From: Thalassobellus sp050294475
GTDB taxonomy: Bacteria > Bacteroidota > Bacteroidia > Flavobacteriales > Flavobacteriaceae
Length of the DNA stretch: 64,000 bases
Assembly: GCA_050294475.1 (NCBI GenBank)
Contig: JBNKOE010000013.1
Span: 1 to 64,000 of the forward strand
Reading direction: 5' to 3'
Both the position numbers and the translations under genes were made by a program. This document shows positions 8,794-17,121 of this stretch, in pieces. The notes under the pieces were generated by a model. It ran no database searches. It was not told the origin of the DNA and saw only the letters and a program-made list of their open reading frames with translations. Each line of letters opens with the position of its first letter. The stretch's first letter is position 1.

Positions 8794-10998
8794 ATGAAAA
8801 AACTACTCTATTTCTCAATACTATTATCGTTTAGCTTTAGCTTCTCACAAAGCAACACTTCACGCATTGAAACCATAAAAACCCAATTAGAAATATTGGC
8901 AGTTGATAATGTTGGCTTAACCGAACAAGTTAAAACCGAAATTAGTGTAAGTAACATTACATTATCCAATTTTCTATTGGCAGTTTCTAACGTACATAAA
9001 GTTAATTTAAACCTTGCTCCAGAACTTAACCAAATTACCATTGTTAATAATTTTTCTAATGTAACGGTTGCCGATTTATTAGTTTTCTTGTGTAAAGAAT
9101 ATAGCTTAACGATTGATTTTACGGGTAATATTTTATCAATAAAAAAATATACACCTCCTGTTGAAATCCCCAAAAAATATATTATTCCTGTTGTATTTAA
9201 ACCTGAAGAACATATCATAACCATAGACGCAAAAGGGGATAAACTATATGATGTTTTTAAACGTATTATCGATGAAAGCGGAAAGAATTTAGTTTTCACT
9301 CCTGGTATGGAAAACAAATTAATTACTTCCTATATAAAGGACATGCCTTTTGATGCGGCTATGGATAAATTAGCCCTAGCAAACCAAATGTATGTTGAAA
9401 AAACTAAAGATAATTTTTATGTATTTGAAAATGATACTCCTGTAAACAGTTCCAGTAATCCGCGTAAAAACAATAGAAGAAACAATGACAATTACAAAAT
9501 TATAGATGTTGATAGAAAACTATTAGAAGTCGATTTTATAAATACACCTATTTCAGAAATTATAAATAATATAGGTACAGATCTTAATATTAACATATTT
9601 ACTGCTACACCTCTAGATAAAGCTGGAACAATTACATTTAAAACCAAATCTATAAATTTTGATGACTTACTTATTAAAATGTTTGAATCGCAAGCAGGAT
9701 TAAGTTCCAATGGTGCTTTGGATAACACGAATGTAAATGGAACCAGAAATAATACAAACCAAAATACTCTTAAATCAAATACATCTCAATTATTTACTTT
9801 CAAAAAAGAAGGCAATACTTATTTCTTTGGTACAGAAAACCAATTAAGTGTTCGTTCGGTAGAAATTATTCACTTACAACATCGTTCAGTAGAATTATTA
9901 TCCGACCCTTCTGGAGGTGGAAACCGAAATAGAACTGTAGGTAGAACTAACGGTTATCAAAATAGCTATAACAGCTATGGTAATAATAGTAGAAACAATA
10001 ATTTTTCTAACTCTAACCAATATGGTAATTCAAACTCAGGAAGTATCAGAACGAATAGAGAATCTGTTAACATTAACTCACAAAGTAGTTTTAGTAATTC
10101 GGGAACTAAAGCAGAAGCTCTACTTAATATTCTGCCAGATAACATTAAACAAGACTTAGATGTTAAAATAGATTATGAACTCAATAGTTTTTACGTCATG
10201 GGTTCTAGCTCTAAAATAGAACGTTTTAAAGCATTTATAAAACAAATTGATAAACCAGTACCTGTTATTCTTATTGAAGTTATGCTTTTAGAAGTTAATA
10301 GAAATTCAATTATAGAAGCAGGAGTCAGTTGGGGTATTGGTGATGAACCTGTTGAAACAAAAGGCAACATTTATCCACAAACCGATTTAACATTAGGAGC
10401 AAAAACCATTAACAAAGTCCTAAATGGATTTGATGGATTTGGACATATAAATTTAGGAAAAGTAGTGCCTAATTTTTTTGCCACTATAAAGGCAATGGAA
10501 TCTAATGGAAATATAAAAATACGTTCTACACCTAAACTATCAACACTAAATGGACATCGTGCCACTTTTTCTAACGGACAAACCTCTTATTATGCCGTAA
10601 CACAACGAAATATATATGGAACTGACAATCCGCAAACATCTGAAATTACCAATTACGAACCCATTGATGCAGAACTTGGTCTAACCATAAAACCAATGGT
10701 TTCTGGTGACGGGCAAGTAACACTTGATATTTTTGTGGTTCAATCTAGTTTTGGACTACGTATTGCAGAAGATGCTCCACCAGATTTAAGTTCTCGAGAG
10801 TTTAGTTCCATCATTCGTGTACAAGACCAAGACATTGTGGTTTTAGGTGGTTTGGAGGAACAAGTTAAAAACGATTCGGGGTCTGGTGTTCCCTTTTTAG
10901 CTAGAATACCTGTTATTAAATGGTTGTTTAGCAATCGTAAGCGAGAAGACTCTAAAGCAAAACTTACTGTACTAATAAAGCCTACTGTAATATACTAA
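8794..10998 (+). CDS. gspD: Secretin, outer-membrane channel (GspD/PilQ family)
   Basis: 734 aa. The signal peptide is MKKLLYFSILLSFSFSFSQ-S. An STN-like domain lies near residues 45-115, then N-type domains (a second near 235-300). An Asn/Ser-rich low-complexity loop lies near residues 370-440. The C-terminal secretin domain starts near 485 (VPVILIEVMLLEVNR) and ends with the hallmark VVLGGLEEQ, GVPFLARIPVIKWLF and LTVLIKPTVI. It forms the multimeric gate through which pseudopilus-driven substrates leave. The stop codon overlaps the ATG of the next gene by one base. Assignment is secure. The Asn/Ser-rich insert is unusual for the family. Confidence 0.93.
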   Translation: MKKLLYFSILLSFSFSFSQSNTSRIETIKTQLEILAVDNVGLTEQVKTEISVSNITLSNFLLAVSNVHKVNLNLAPELNQITIVNNFSNVTVADLLVFLCKEYSLTIDFTGNILSIKKYTPPVEIPKKYIIPVVFKPEEHIITIDAKGDKLYDVFKRIIDESGKNLVFTPGMENKLITSYIKDMPFDAAMDKLALANQMYVEKTKDNFYVFENDTPVNSSSNPRKNNRRNNDNYKIIDVDRKLLEVDFINTPISEIINNIGTDLNINIFTATPLDKAGTITFKTKSINFDDLLIKMFESQAGLSSNGALDNTNVNGTRNNTNQNTLKSNTSQLFTFKKEGNTYFFGTENQLSVRSVEIIHLQHRSVELLSDPSGGGNRNRTVGRTNGYQNSYNSYGNNSRNNNFSNSNQYGNSNSGSIRTNRESVNINSQSSFSNSGTKAEALLNILPDNIKQDLDVKIDYELNSFYVMGSSSKIERFKAFIKQIDKPVPVILIEVMLLEVNRNSIIEAGVSWGIGDEPVETKGNIYPQTDLTLGAKTINKVLNGFDGFGHINLGKVVPNFFATIKAMESNGNIKIRSTPKLSTLNGHRATFSNGQTSYYAVTQRNIYGTDNPQTSEITNYEPIDAELGLTIKPMVSGDGQVTLDIFVVQSSFGLRIAEDAPPDLSSREFSSIIRVQDQDIVVLGGLEEQVKNDSGSGVPFLARIPVIKWLFSNRKREDSKAKLTVLIKPTVIY

Positions 10999-12203
10999 TG
11001 TTTAATCAATTAAAAACATATCTACATTATGGAAACCGCTTTTGTGGTGTTGAACACACCTCACAAAATGGGGAAGATATTATATACACAACTATATTAA
11101 AAAAAACTAAAAAGGAACTTAATATTGAAAACACATTCAAGGCCGCTTCCATAGATAGTTTAATTAACAAACTACCCAAAAAACAAGCTGTATCTCTTAT
11201 TATTAATGACAATAATGTACTTACAAAACAAATAGAAAACAATAAAGCAGATATTTCAAAAGCTGTTTATAATGCATTTCCTAATATAAATCTCGATGAT
11301 TTTTTTTATGAAGTATTATCTCTAGAAAACACACAATTCATATCCATTTGCAGAAAAGTTTATGTTGAATCATTAATTGCCAAATATACAGATGCTGGGT
11401 TTTCTATTATTAATATTTCTTTTGGAAATACAATTATATCGAGTATTACTAACTATATCGGTTCAGAATCCATTTTAACATCAAATGCTAGCATTATTAT
11501 TAAAGATGATAATATTGTTTCTATTGAAAAAACGGAATTCAATCAAGATTCAACATATAATATTAATGGTTTAGAAATAAATAACAACCAGCTACTGTCG
11601 GCTTCAGGAGCTTTGCAAGCGGTGTTGAACAATTTTTATTCTACAACCAATTTCGATATATTAAAACAATCCCTTAAAACTAACTATAAACAATCTCGCT
11701 TTTATACTGTTTTCCTAAAATTTGGATTAATTTTTATTTTAGCAAGCTTACTCATTAATTTTTTTGTTTTTAACCATTATTTTGAGGCTGTTAACTCTTT
11801 ACAACAAACCTCTCAAATTAACCAAACTAACAAGAAAAAACTATTAGAACTTAACGAAAATGTAAATAAATCGCAAAAAATGGTAGATGATATGCTAAAA
11901 AGCAATGCTTCAAAAAGTTCATTCTACACAAATACCATCATTCAAAGTTTACCAAATTCTATATTACTTTCTGAACTAAACTATCAACCACTACTAAAGC
12001 GCATTAAAAAGGATAAACCAATAGAAACAGACAATAATGTCATATTGATTTCTGGAGAATCGAATCATAGTGAAGTCTTTTCAAAATGGATTGCAACCAT
12101 GGAAGCTATAGACTGGATACAAAAAGTTGAAATTATAAATTATGAAGACACCTCAGCTTTACGTTCAAACTTCAACCTAAAACTTATTATAAAGCATGAC
12201 TAA
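10998..12203 (+). CDS. PilM-PilN / GspL-like inner-membrane assembly protein
   Basis: 401 aa. Residues 1-230 resemble the actin-like cytoplasmic fold of GspL/PilM (a weak match by arrangement, e.g. the GLEINNNQLLSASGALQAVLNNF segment). A single membrane helix follows (FGLIFILASLLINFFVFNHY, about residues 243-262), then a periplasmic coiled coil and a ferredoxin-like PilN/GspL domain (ISGESNHSEVFSKWIATMEAI, WIQKVEIINYED). It would couple the ATPase to the periplasmic frame. It overlaps the next gene by 8 bases. The family call rests on topology and position after the secretin more than on sequence motifs. Confidence 0.65.
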   Translation: MFNQLKTYLHYGNRFCGVEHTSQNGEDIIYTTILKKTKKELNIENTFKAASIDSLINKLPKKQAVSLIINDNNVLTKQIENNKADISKAVYNAFPNINLDDFFYEVLSLENTQFISICRKVYVESLIAKYTDAGFSIINISFGNTIISSITNYIGSESILTSNASIIIKDDNIVSIEKTEFNQDSTYNINGLEINNNQLLSASGALQAVLNNFYSTTNFDILKQSLKTNYKQSRFYTVFLKFGLIFILASLLINFFVFNHYFEAVNSLQQTSQINQTNKKKLLELNENVNKSQKMVDDMLKSNASKSSFYTNTIIQSLPNSILLSELNYQPLLKRIKKDKPIETDNNVILISGESNHSEVFSKWIATMEAIDWIQKVEIINYEDTSALRSNFNLKLIIKHD

Positions 12204-12708
12204 GAAGACTAAAATTATTGCACTTCTTGCTGGTTTCTTTTTAGCCTTACTAATTTGTTACCAGCTTGCTATTTCAAAAACAGTTGCTTTAAAAAAAGAA
12301 TATAACAGTTTAAAACAGCAAGAGCTATTATTTAAAAACACTCCAAAACAAATATCGCTATTAAAACAAAAGAAAACATATTATGATGCGTTACTTTCTA
12401 AATATCAACTTAATGGGAGTTCGGTACAAAACAACCTTTTAAAAACCATAAATGCTTTTGCAGATAGTACAAAAATAAAGGTTGTTAGCTTTCTTGAGCC
12501 TCATATCATTAACAACAATAATTTAAAAATAAGCACCTATCAAATGACTCTTGAAGGTGATTTCAATGCCATTTTAAAACTCATATATACATTAGAACAA
12601 AAAACTAAATTTGGTGAAATCACTAATCTACATTTTGAAAAGAAAACCAATTTCAGAACTGGAAAAAAATATTTACAGGCTAGAATATTATTAAAGAGTT
12701 TTGGATAA
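12196..12708 (+). CDS. PilO/GspM-like inner-membrane protein
   Basis: 170 aa: a short cytoplasmic tip, one membrane helix (IIALLAGFFLALLICYQLAI), a coiled-coil stretch (residues 30-65) and a small periplasmic alpha/beta domain (VVSFLEPHIINNNNLKISTYQMTLEGDFNAILKLIYTLEQ), which is the PilO/GspM layout. It pairs with the preceding PilN/GspL-like protein, with which its gene overlaps. It is the last gene of the secretion operon; the sequence after it decays into transposase remnants. Confidence 0.7.
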   Translation: MTKKTKIIALLAGFFLALLICYQLAISKTVALKKEYNSLKQQELLFKNTPKQISLLKQKKTYYDALLSKYQLNGSSVQNNLLKTINAFADSTKIKVVSFLEPHIINNNNLKISTYQMTLEGDFNAILKLIYTLEQKTKFGEITNLHFEKKTNFRTGKKYLQARILLKSFG

Positions 12709-13254
12709 CATCCTATTTTAAGGAAAGTATAAAACATAAAAGGCTAACGAAGCACATTTGACTCTTAAATCCTAATCTAATTTGTAAGCAGATGAAGAAT
12801 TGGACTTACTATATTTAACTGAACATTAAGTTGAGGGAACACCAGTTTCATAATGTACCTTTGAAATATATCAAAACTCAAAAGAAATTACACAACAGAC
12901 TTTAAGAAAAAAGCTATAGAATTAAGTTATGCCAGAGGCAGTATAGCCCAAGTATGAAGAGAAATGGATATTCCTTCCTCAGTACTGAGTCGCTGGCGCA
13001 GAGAATTTAATGAATATGGTAAAAATAGGTTTCGGTGTATTAAAGCTTTGATTATTAATACAATATATAGGTTTTTAGTCAAAAAAAATCATAATATACT
13101 ATAAATCAATAAAATAATCCCTTAACTTAATGACATTGGACGAGCGCTAGCGGGGAAATTCAAATTATAAAAATTATAGAAAAAGAAAAACGAATTAACT
13201 CTAAAATTGAAGATTTGAAAAATGAGATTTTTGGAACTAGATAAGCTATTGTTA
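12709..13254. other. Degenerate region after secretion operon
   Basis: 546 bases without an intact gene. It holds an IS3-type OrfA remnant (12868-13035) and, on the plus strand at 13143-13244, an open fragment ending IIEKEKRINSKIEDLKNEIFG before TAA. That looks like the tail of a lost gene, perhaps with a coiled-coil C-terminus; the family was not recognised. The rest shows nothing I can name. Confidence 0.5.
12868..13035 (+). pseudogene. IS3-family transposase OrfA remnant
   Basis: Frame 1 reads SKLKRNYTTDFKKKAIELSY, then ARGSIAQV, an in-frame TGA at 12955-12957, then REMDIPSSVLSRWRREFNEY. This is the HTH of IS3-type OrfA proteins. The expected ATG is ATA and no OrfB remains, so the insertion is dead. 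It lies 160 bases after the last secretion gene. Confidence 0.8.
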
Positions 13255-13599
13255 TTAAATTAAATTTTCATACACCCAAGTTTTCATACCTGTTAAAAGA
13301 GGAGCTAACGATTTTCCTTTTTCGGTTAAACGATATTCTACTTTTGGAGGAATTACTGGATAAGATTTTCTAACAACTACTCCTAATTGTTCCAAGTCTT
13401 TTAATTGTTGCGATAACATTTTCTGGCTTATTCCTTTTATAGTTTTGTCCAGTTCATTAAAACGCATCACTTCATTACTTAATAATATCCATATAATAAC
13501 GGGTTTCCATTTGCCACCTATTTGCTCCATAAAAATAGTTATGGGACATTCTTCAGCTATAATGTATTTTTCTTTTATTTTTTTTACCTCTATTTCCAT
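13255..13599 (-). CDS. HxlR-family transcriptional regulator
   Basis: 114 aa winged-helix regulator. It carries the family signature: CPITIFMEQIGGKWKPVIIW with the lone cysteine near residue 18, then MRFNELDKTIKGISQKMLSQ and YRLTEKGKSL. Many HxlR/YodB/HypR proteins sense quinones, aldehydes or oxidants through that cysteine and repress a divergent oxidoreductase gene. Here the divergent gene is an SDR oxidoreductase, and the shared intergenic region holds a perfect inverted repeat matching the family operator. Function as its repressor or activator is inferred from this context. Confidence 0.92.
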   Translation of the reverse strand: MEIEVKKIKEKYIIAEECPITIFMEQIGGKWKPVIIWILLSNEVMRFNELDKTIKGISQKMLSQQLKDLEQLGVVVRKSYPVIPPKVEYRLTEKGKSLAPLLTGMKTWVYENLI

Positions 13600-13631
13600 A
13601 ATAATGATTGTATTCCGAGTTTAAAGTCAGT

Positions 13632-13651
13632 TACTTACCATTTAGTAAGTA
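13632..13651. promoter_or_regulatory. Candidate HxlR operator
   Basis: TACTTAC-N6-GTAAGTA, a perfect 7-bp inverted repeat, lies between the divergent HxlR and SDR genes. TACTTAC/GTAAGTA half-sites are typical of HxlR-family regulators. It directly abuts the -33 element of the SDR promoter, so binding would block or aid polymerase there. Confidence 0.7.
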
Positions 13652-13652
13652 C

Positions 13653-13683
13653 TTGTTTCAAAGTTAGTAATAATATAGTTTTG
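13653..13683 (+). promoter_or_regulatory. Bacteroidetes-type promoter for SDR gene
   Basis: TTG at 13653-13655, a 20-base spacer, then TAGTTTTG at 13676-13683. This fits the Bacteroidetes sigma-ABfr consensus TTG / TAnnTTTG. The ATG follows 18 bases later at 13702. Confidence 0.65.
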
Positions 13684-13701
13684 TTTAAAAATAAATACAA
13701 A

Positions 13702-14436
13702 ATGAATAAAATAATTGTTATTACAGGAGGAACAAGCGGCATAGGATTTGCTTGTGCAAAATATTTAATTTCGAAAAATTATCAAGTAATTATTACTGGT
13801 AGAAATGAAGAAAATTTGGAAAAAGCATTAAACGAATTAGGAAAAAATGCTTTCGGATATATTTCAGATACTAGTAAATTAATTGATATAGACGATTTAG
13901 TGAATCAAATTGAAAAAAATCATGGAAAAATTGATGGATTGTTTGTAAATGCAGGAATTTTTAAATCGATTAGTTTTGAAGATACTAACGAAGAATTATT
14001 TGATGAAACTATGAATATTAATTTCAAAGGAGCTTTTTTTACGGTTCAAAAGTTTGTCTCAATACTTAAAAATCCTTCTAGTATTGTTTTGAATACTTCC
14101 ATTGCAGTTTTTAAAGCCTTTCCAAATGCTAGTGTCTATTCTGCAAGTAAAGCTGCATTAGAAGCAATAGCTAAAGTACTGAATCTTGAATTGGCTCAAA
14201 AAGGAATTAGAGTTAATATAGTGAGTCCAGGAGTTACACATACACCCATTCAGAAAAAATCTGGAATGACAGATGAAGCTATAGATAGTTTATTACAACA
14301 TTTTTCAGAAACCTCTCCTATTGGAAGAGTGGTTTTACCTGAAGATATAGCTCCCATAGTTGAATTTTTAGTTTCCGATAACTCTTTAGTATTACGAAAC
14401 GAGAAAATTGTGATTGATGGAGGCTCAACGCTTTAA
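13702..14436 (+). CDS. SDR-family NAD(P)-dependent oxidoreductase
   Basis: 244 aa from the ATG at 13702; the frame is open further upstream but crosses the operator and promoter, so this start is preferred. The Rossmann glycine motif TGGTSGIG is near residues 8-15, NAG near 89, the catalytic Ser in LNTSIAVF and YxxxK as YSASK. The ending FLVSDNSLVLRNEKIVIDGG is typical of classical SDRs that reduce carbonyls. It resembles the SDRs commonly paired with HxlR regulators in Gram-negative bacteria. The substrate is unknown; detoxification of reactive carbonyls or quinones is inferred from the regulator. Confidence 0.93.
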   Translation: MNKIIVITGGTSGIGFACAKYLISKNYQVIITGRNEENLEKALNELGKNAFGYISDTSKLIDIDDLVNQIEKNHGKIDGLFVNAGIFKSISFEDTNEELFDETMNINFKGAFFTVQKFVSILKNPSSIVLNTSIAVFKAFPNASVYSASKAALEAIAKVLNLELAQKGIRVNIVSPGVTHTPIQKKSGMTDEAIDSLLQHFSETSPIGRVVLPEDIAPIVEFLVSDNSLVLRNEKIVIDGGSTL

Positions 14437-14440
14437 TAAG

Positions 14441-14481
14441 AAACCATCCCTCAATTAAATTATAAATGAGGGATGGTTTTT
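14441..14481 (+). terminator. Terminator after SDR gene
   Basis: AAACCATCCCTCA (14441-14453) pairs with TGAGGGATGGTTT, with a T-run to 14481. It is a strong 13-bp stem with a 13-base loop, 4 bases after the stop. The following roughly 260 bases up to the next gene hold nothing recognisable. Confidence 0.9.
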
Positions 14482-14743
14482 AATGCAAACAACCTATAAA
14501 TATATTTGTTCTTATTTTGAAAGTATTTGGTTTTATTTTTTGTAATATTTTAATAGAGCAATCCGCTTTGGTCTCATTTTTTCATGTGTATTGTTTTTAT
14601 ACAAAGACAAATATTCTAAGCTTAGTATTTTCGACGGATACCTTCTTGGGGAATATTCACCTCCGTACTGTAAAAAAATACAGACTTTTCGTTCTTAAAA
14701 GTAACCAAATTATAATAAAGTAGGTTCTATAATTAAACTAAAA

Positions 14744-16996
14744 CTACTTTTTGATTAAGCGAACCACTTCTTGTTTTCCGTCTTTGCTAATTTGAGCAAA
14801 ATAAATTCCATTAGGCATTTCAGACAAATCAATGGAAGCAGTTTGAGTCAATTGCATTACTTCTTGTCCGGTTAGGTTTGTTACACGAACAGCATCTACT
14901 ACAACATCTAAATTAACCCTGTCGTGTGTTGGAATAGGATAAACCGTAAGACCATCAATAATATATGTTGCAGCACTTAATGTTCCATCAACATTAATTA
15001 CAAATTCATAAAAATCGAAATTGTTTGAATCGTCAAAAATCTCTAAAGTAATGGTATGCAATCCGCTAGTTAAGGTCTGTCCGGGTGAAGGATATTGATC
15101 CGCTACAACAGATGAAGTACAATTATCAGTAACCACTACAGAAGTAGTAAAATCAGGTAAAATATAACCATTATTTCCAGCATTATTATACGCTACAGTC
15201 ATGTCATCTGGTAAGGTGTTGGTATCGAAAACGGGAAGGATATTGTCAACAAAATGAGCGGTAGTTGTACACGTTTCTGATAAATTGTTGTTGTCTGTTA
15301 CGGTTAAAGTAATGGTTACTGGTGTACCAATGTACGTACAATCAAAACTATCTTGGTCAATAGTTATGGATTGAATACCGGAAAGGTCATTCGAACCGTT
15401 ATCAATTTGCTCAACAAGAACAGTATAGGTGCCATATTCATCTAGATTAAACCAAGTTTCTCCAGCACAAATTATGGTTGGTGGTGTTGTATCTACTACA
15501 TTCACGGTACGAATCATTTGTTCCGCTTCATTTCCAGCTGCATCTGTAGCCTCATAATAAATAGAATAGGTTCCTACTGCATCTACAAATTCGGAAGCAT
15601 CAATCACCACACTCGAACCGTCACTGGTCGTAGCACCTAATTCGGTATAACCAGCACCTAATTCAATTTCTTGAGGGTTCACACCTGTTAAGGTAATTAC
15701 TGGAGCGGTACAATCTGTTCTAAAAGTAACTTGTGCACTCACAGTGGTCCAGTTGGTAGTACTATAGGAAGGATCGTCTACTGCGATACAATACAATAGC
15801 GGATTTGAAGTAGCTTCAAAACCAATAAAATTAGTATTGTTTCCATTTTGAACATTTAAAGCACTCAAATACGTATTATTTTTAACCAAAAGATATTTTA
15901 AATTGGGTAAACCACTAAAATCTAATTCGGTAAATTCATTGCCATCAATATTCATCAATTGAATACTCAATGGTAATGTAATGCTAGTTAAATTACAAAG
16001 TTCTGCCGCTAAATTTGTTAAACTGGTATTGGCTGATAAATCAAGAGAAGTAATGGTGTTGGCACCACAAACTAGATTCGTTAATTCGGTATTATTGGAT
16101 ACATCTAAAGTGGTAAGTTGATTACCTCTACAATTCAAAACTTGTAACGACACAAAGTCTTCTATACCTGTTAAATCAGAAATGTTTCTATGAGTTACAT
16201 TTAGAGACGTAATTCCTGAAATATTGGCTGTAGTTACATAATCGTCTAAAACCGAATCGTAGCCTAAATCAATTAAGGCTTGTTCAAAATTATCATCTGG
16301 AACATAGGTATCATCTAAATGACAATCAGTACTGAAAGTACTATTGGCGTCAACTGAAGTCCAGTTGCTAGTACTATACGAAGCATCATCCACCTCGATA
16401 CACGATAATAAAGGCGTATTTGAGGATTGATATATTAAAATTCCTGTATTATTTCCATTTTTTAATGTAAATCTTTCAATAACAGGATTGTTACTAATGA
16501 TAACTAAAGCTAAATCAGGATAACCACTTAAATCAATTTCTGTAAGTTGTGTATCAGAAACATTAAATTCATAAAATTGAGTAGCGGCACTAGATAATAA
16601 TAATTCTGTTAAAGGATTTCCTTCTAATCCCAATCGCATCAAGCTTGTGTGTGCTGATAAATCAACCGAAGTAAAGAAATTGTATCCCGCATACAAGCTC
16701 TTTAAAGCCAAATTATTAGACAGATCAATTTGTGTTAAATTATTACTTCTAATACGTAGTGTTTCTAAAGCTGAAAAACTTTCAATACCATTTAAATCAG
16801 AGATGTTTTTATCGTCTAAATCTATAGAAACAATCGAAGCAACATCTGAAGTCAATACTAAACCATTTAATGTGCCATCCGTATCAATTCCTAAATCGAT
16901 TAAGGCTTGTTCAAAATTCGCGTCTGGAACACTGGTGTACTGACTGAATGCCGTTAGGGAAAAAAAGAGGGTAATTACGTGTAATAATTTTTTCAT
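14744..16996 (-). CDS. LRR / HYR-domain secreted protein, T9SS type A cargo
   Basis: 750 aa from the ATG at 16996; the frame extends further upstream without a good start. The signal peptide is MKKLLHVITLFFSLTAFSQ-Y. Two similar blocks each begin with VPDxNFEQALIDLG and contain leucine-rich repeats (e.g. LKSLYAGYNFFTSVDLSAHT) ending in a Cys-bearing segment. Ig/HYR-like domains follow (ITLTGVNPQEIELGAGYTEL; ICAGETWFNLDEYG), and the C-terminus is a type A T9SS sorting domain (YPIPTHDRVNLDV, then LSEMPNGIYFAQI and VVRLIKK). It is probably secreted or anchored on the cell surface by the type IX system. The binding partner is unknown. The internal duplication of the LRR block is clear. Confidence 0.9.
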   Translation of the reverse strand: MKKLLHVITLFFSLTAFSQYTSVPDANFEQALIDLGIDTDGTLNGLVLTSDVASIVSIDLDDKNISDLNGIESFSALETLRIRSNNLTQIDLSNNLALKSLYAGYNFFTSVDLSAHTSLMRLGLEGNPLTELLLSSAATQFYEFNVSDTQLTEIDLSGYPDLALVIISNNPVIERFTLKNGNNTGILIYQSSNTPLLSCIEVDDASYSTSNWTSVDANSTFSTDCHLDDTYVPDDNFEQALIDLGYDSVLDDYVTTANISGITSLNVTHRNISDLTGIEDFVSLQVLNCRGNQLTTLDVSNNTELTNLVCGANTITSLDLSANTSLTNLAAELCNLTSITLPLSIQLMNIDGNEFTELDFSGLPNLKYLLVKNNTYLSALNVQNGNNTNFIGFEATSNPLLYCIAVDDPSYSTTNWTTVSAQVTFRTDCTAPVITLTGVNPQEIELGAGYTELGATTSDGSSVVIDASEFVDAVGTYSIYYEATDAAGNEAEQMIRTVNVVDTTPPTIICAGETWFNLDEYGTYTVLVEQIDNGSNDLSGIQSITIDQDSFDCTYIGTPVTITLTVTDNNNLSETCTTTAHFVDNILPVFDTNTLPDDMTVAYNNAGNNGYILPDFTTSVVVTDNCTSSVVADQYPSPGQTLTSGLHTITLEIFDDSNNFDFYEFVINVDGTLSAATYIIDGLTVYPIPTHDRVNLDVVVDAVRVTNLTGQEVMQLTQTASIDLSEMPNGIYFAQISKDGKQEVVRLIKK

Positions 16997-17121
16997 CGTG
17001 AAATGTATGTTTATGTTGTACAATTTTATCCTGCAAATGAAAACATTTCTGGATGTAAAGGAAAAGGAAATTAGGGTAGCAAATGGGTAGCAACTCCCAA
17101 AATACAAGGTTTTAAGTGCAA

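Noticed and set aside
13522..13701. Upstream extension of the SDR frame
   Set aside because: It would run across the HxlR gene start, operator and promoter; the ATG at 13702 fits the family length.
14517..14723. 68-codon rightward frame after the SDR terminator
   Set aside because: No ribosome site, low-complexity Phe/Leu content, directly behind a strong terminator.
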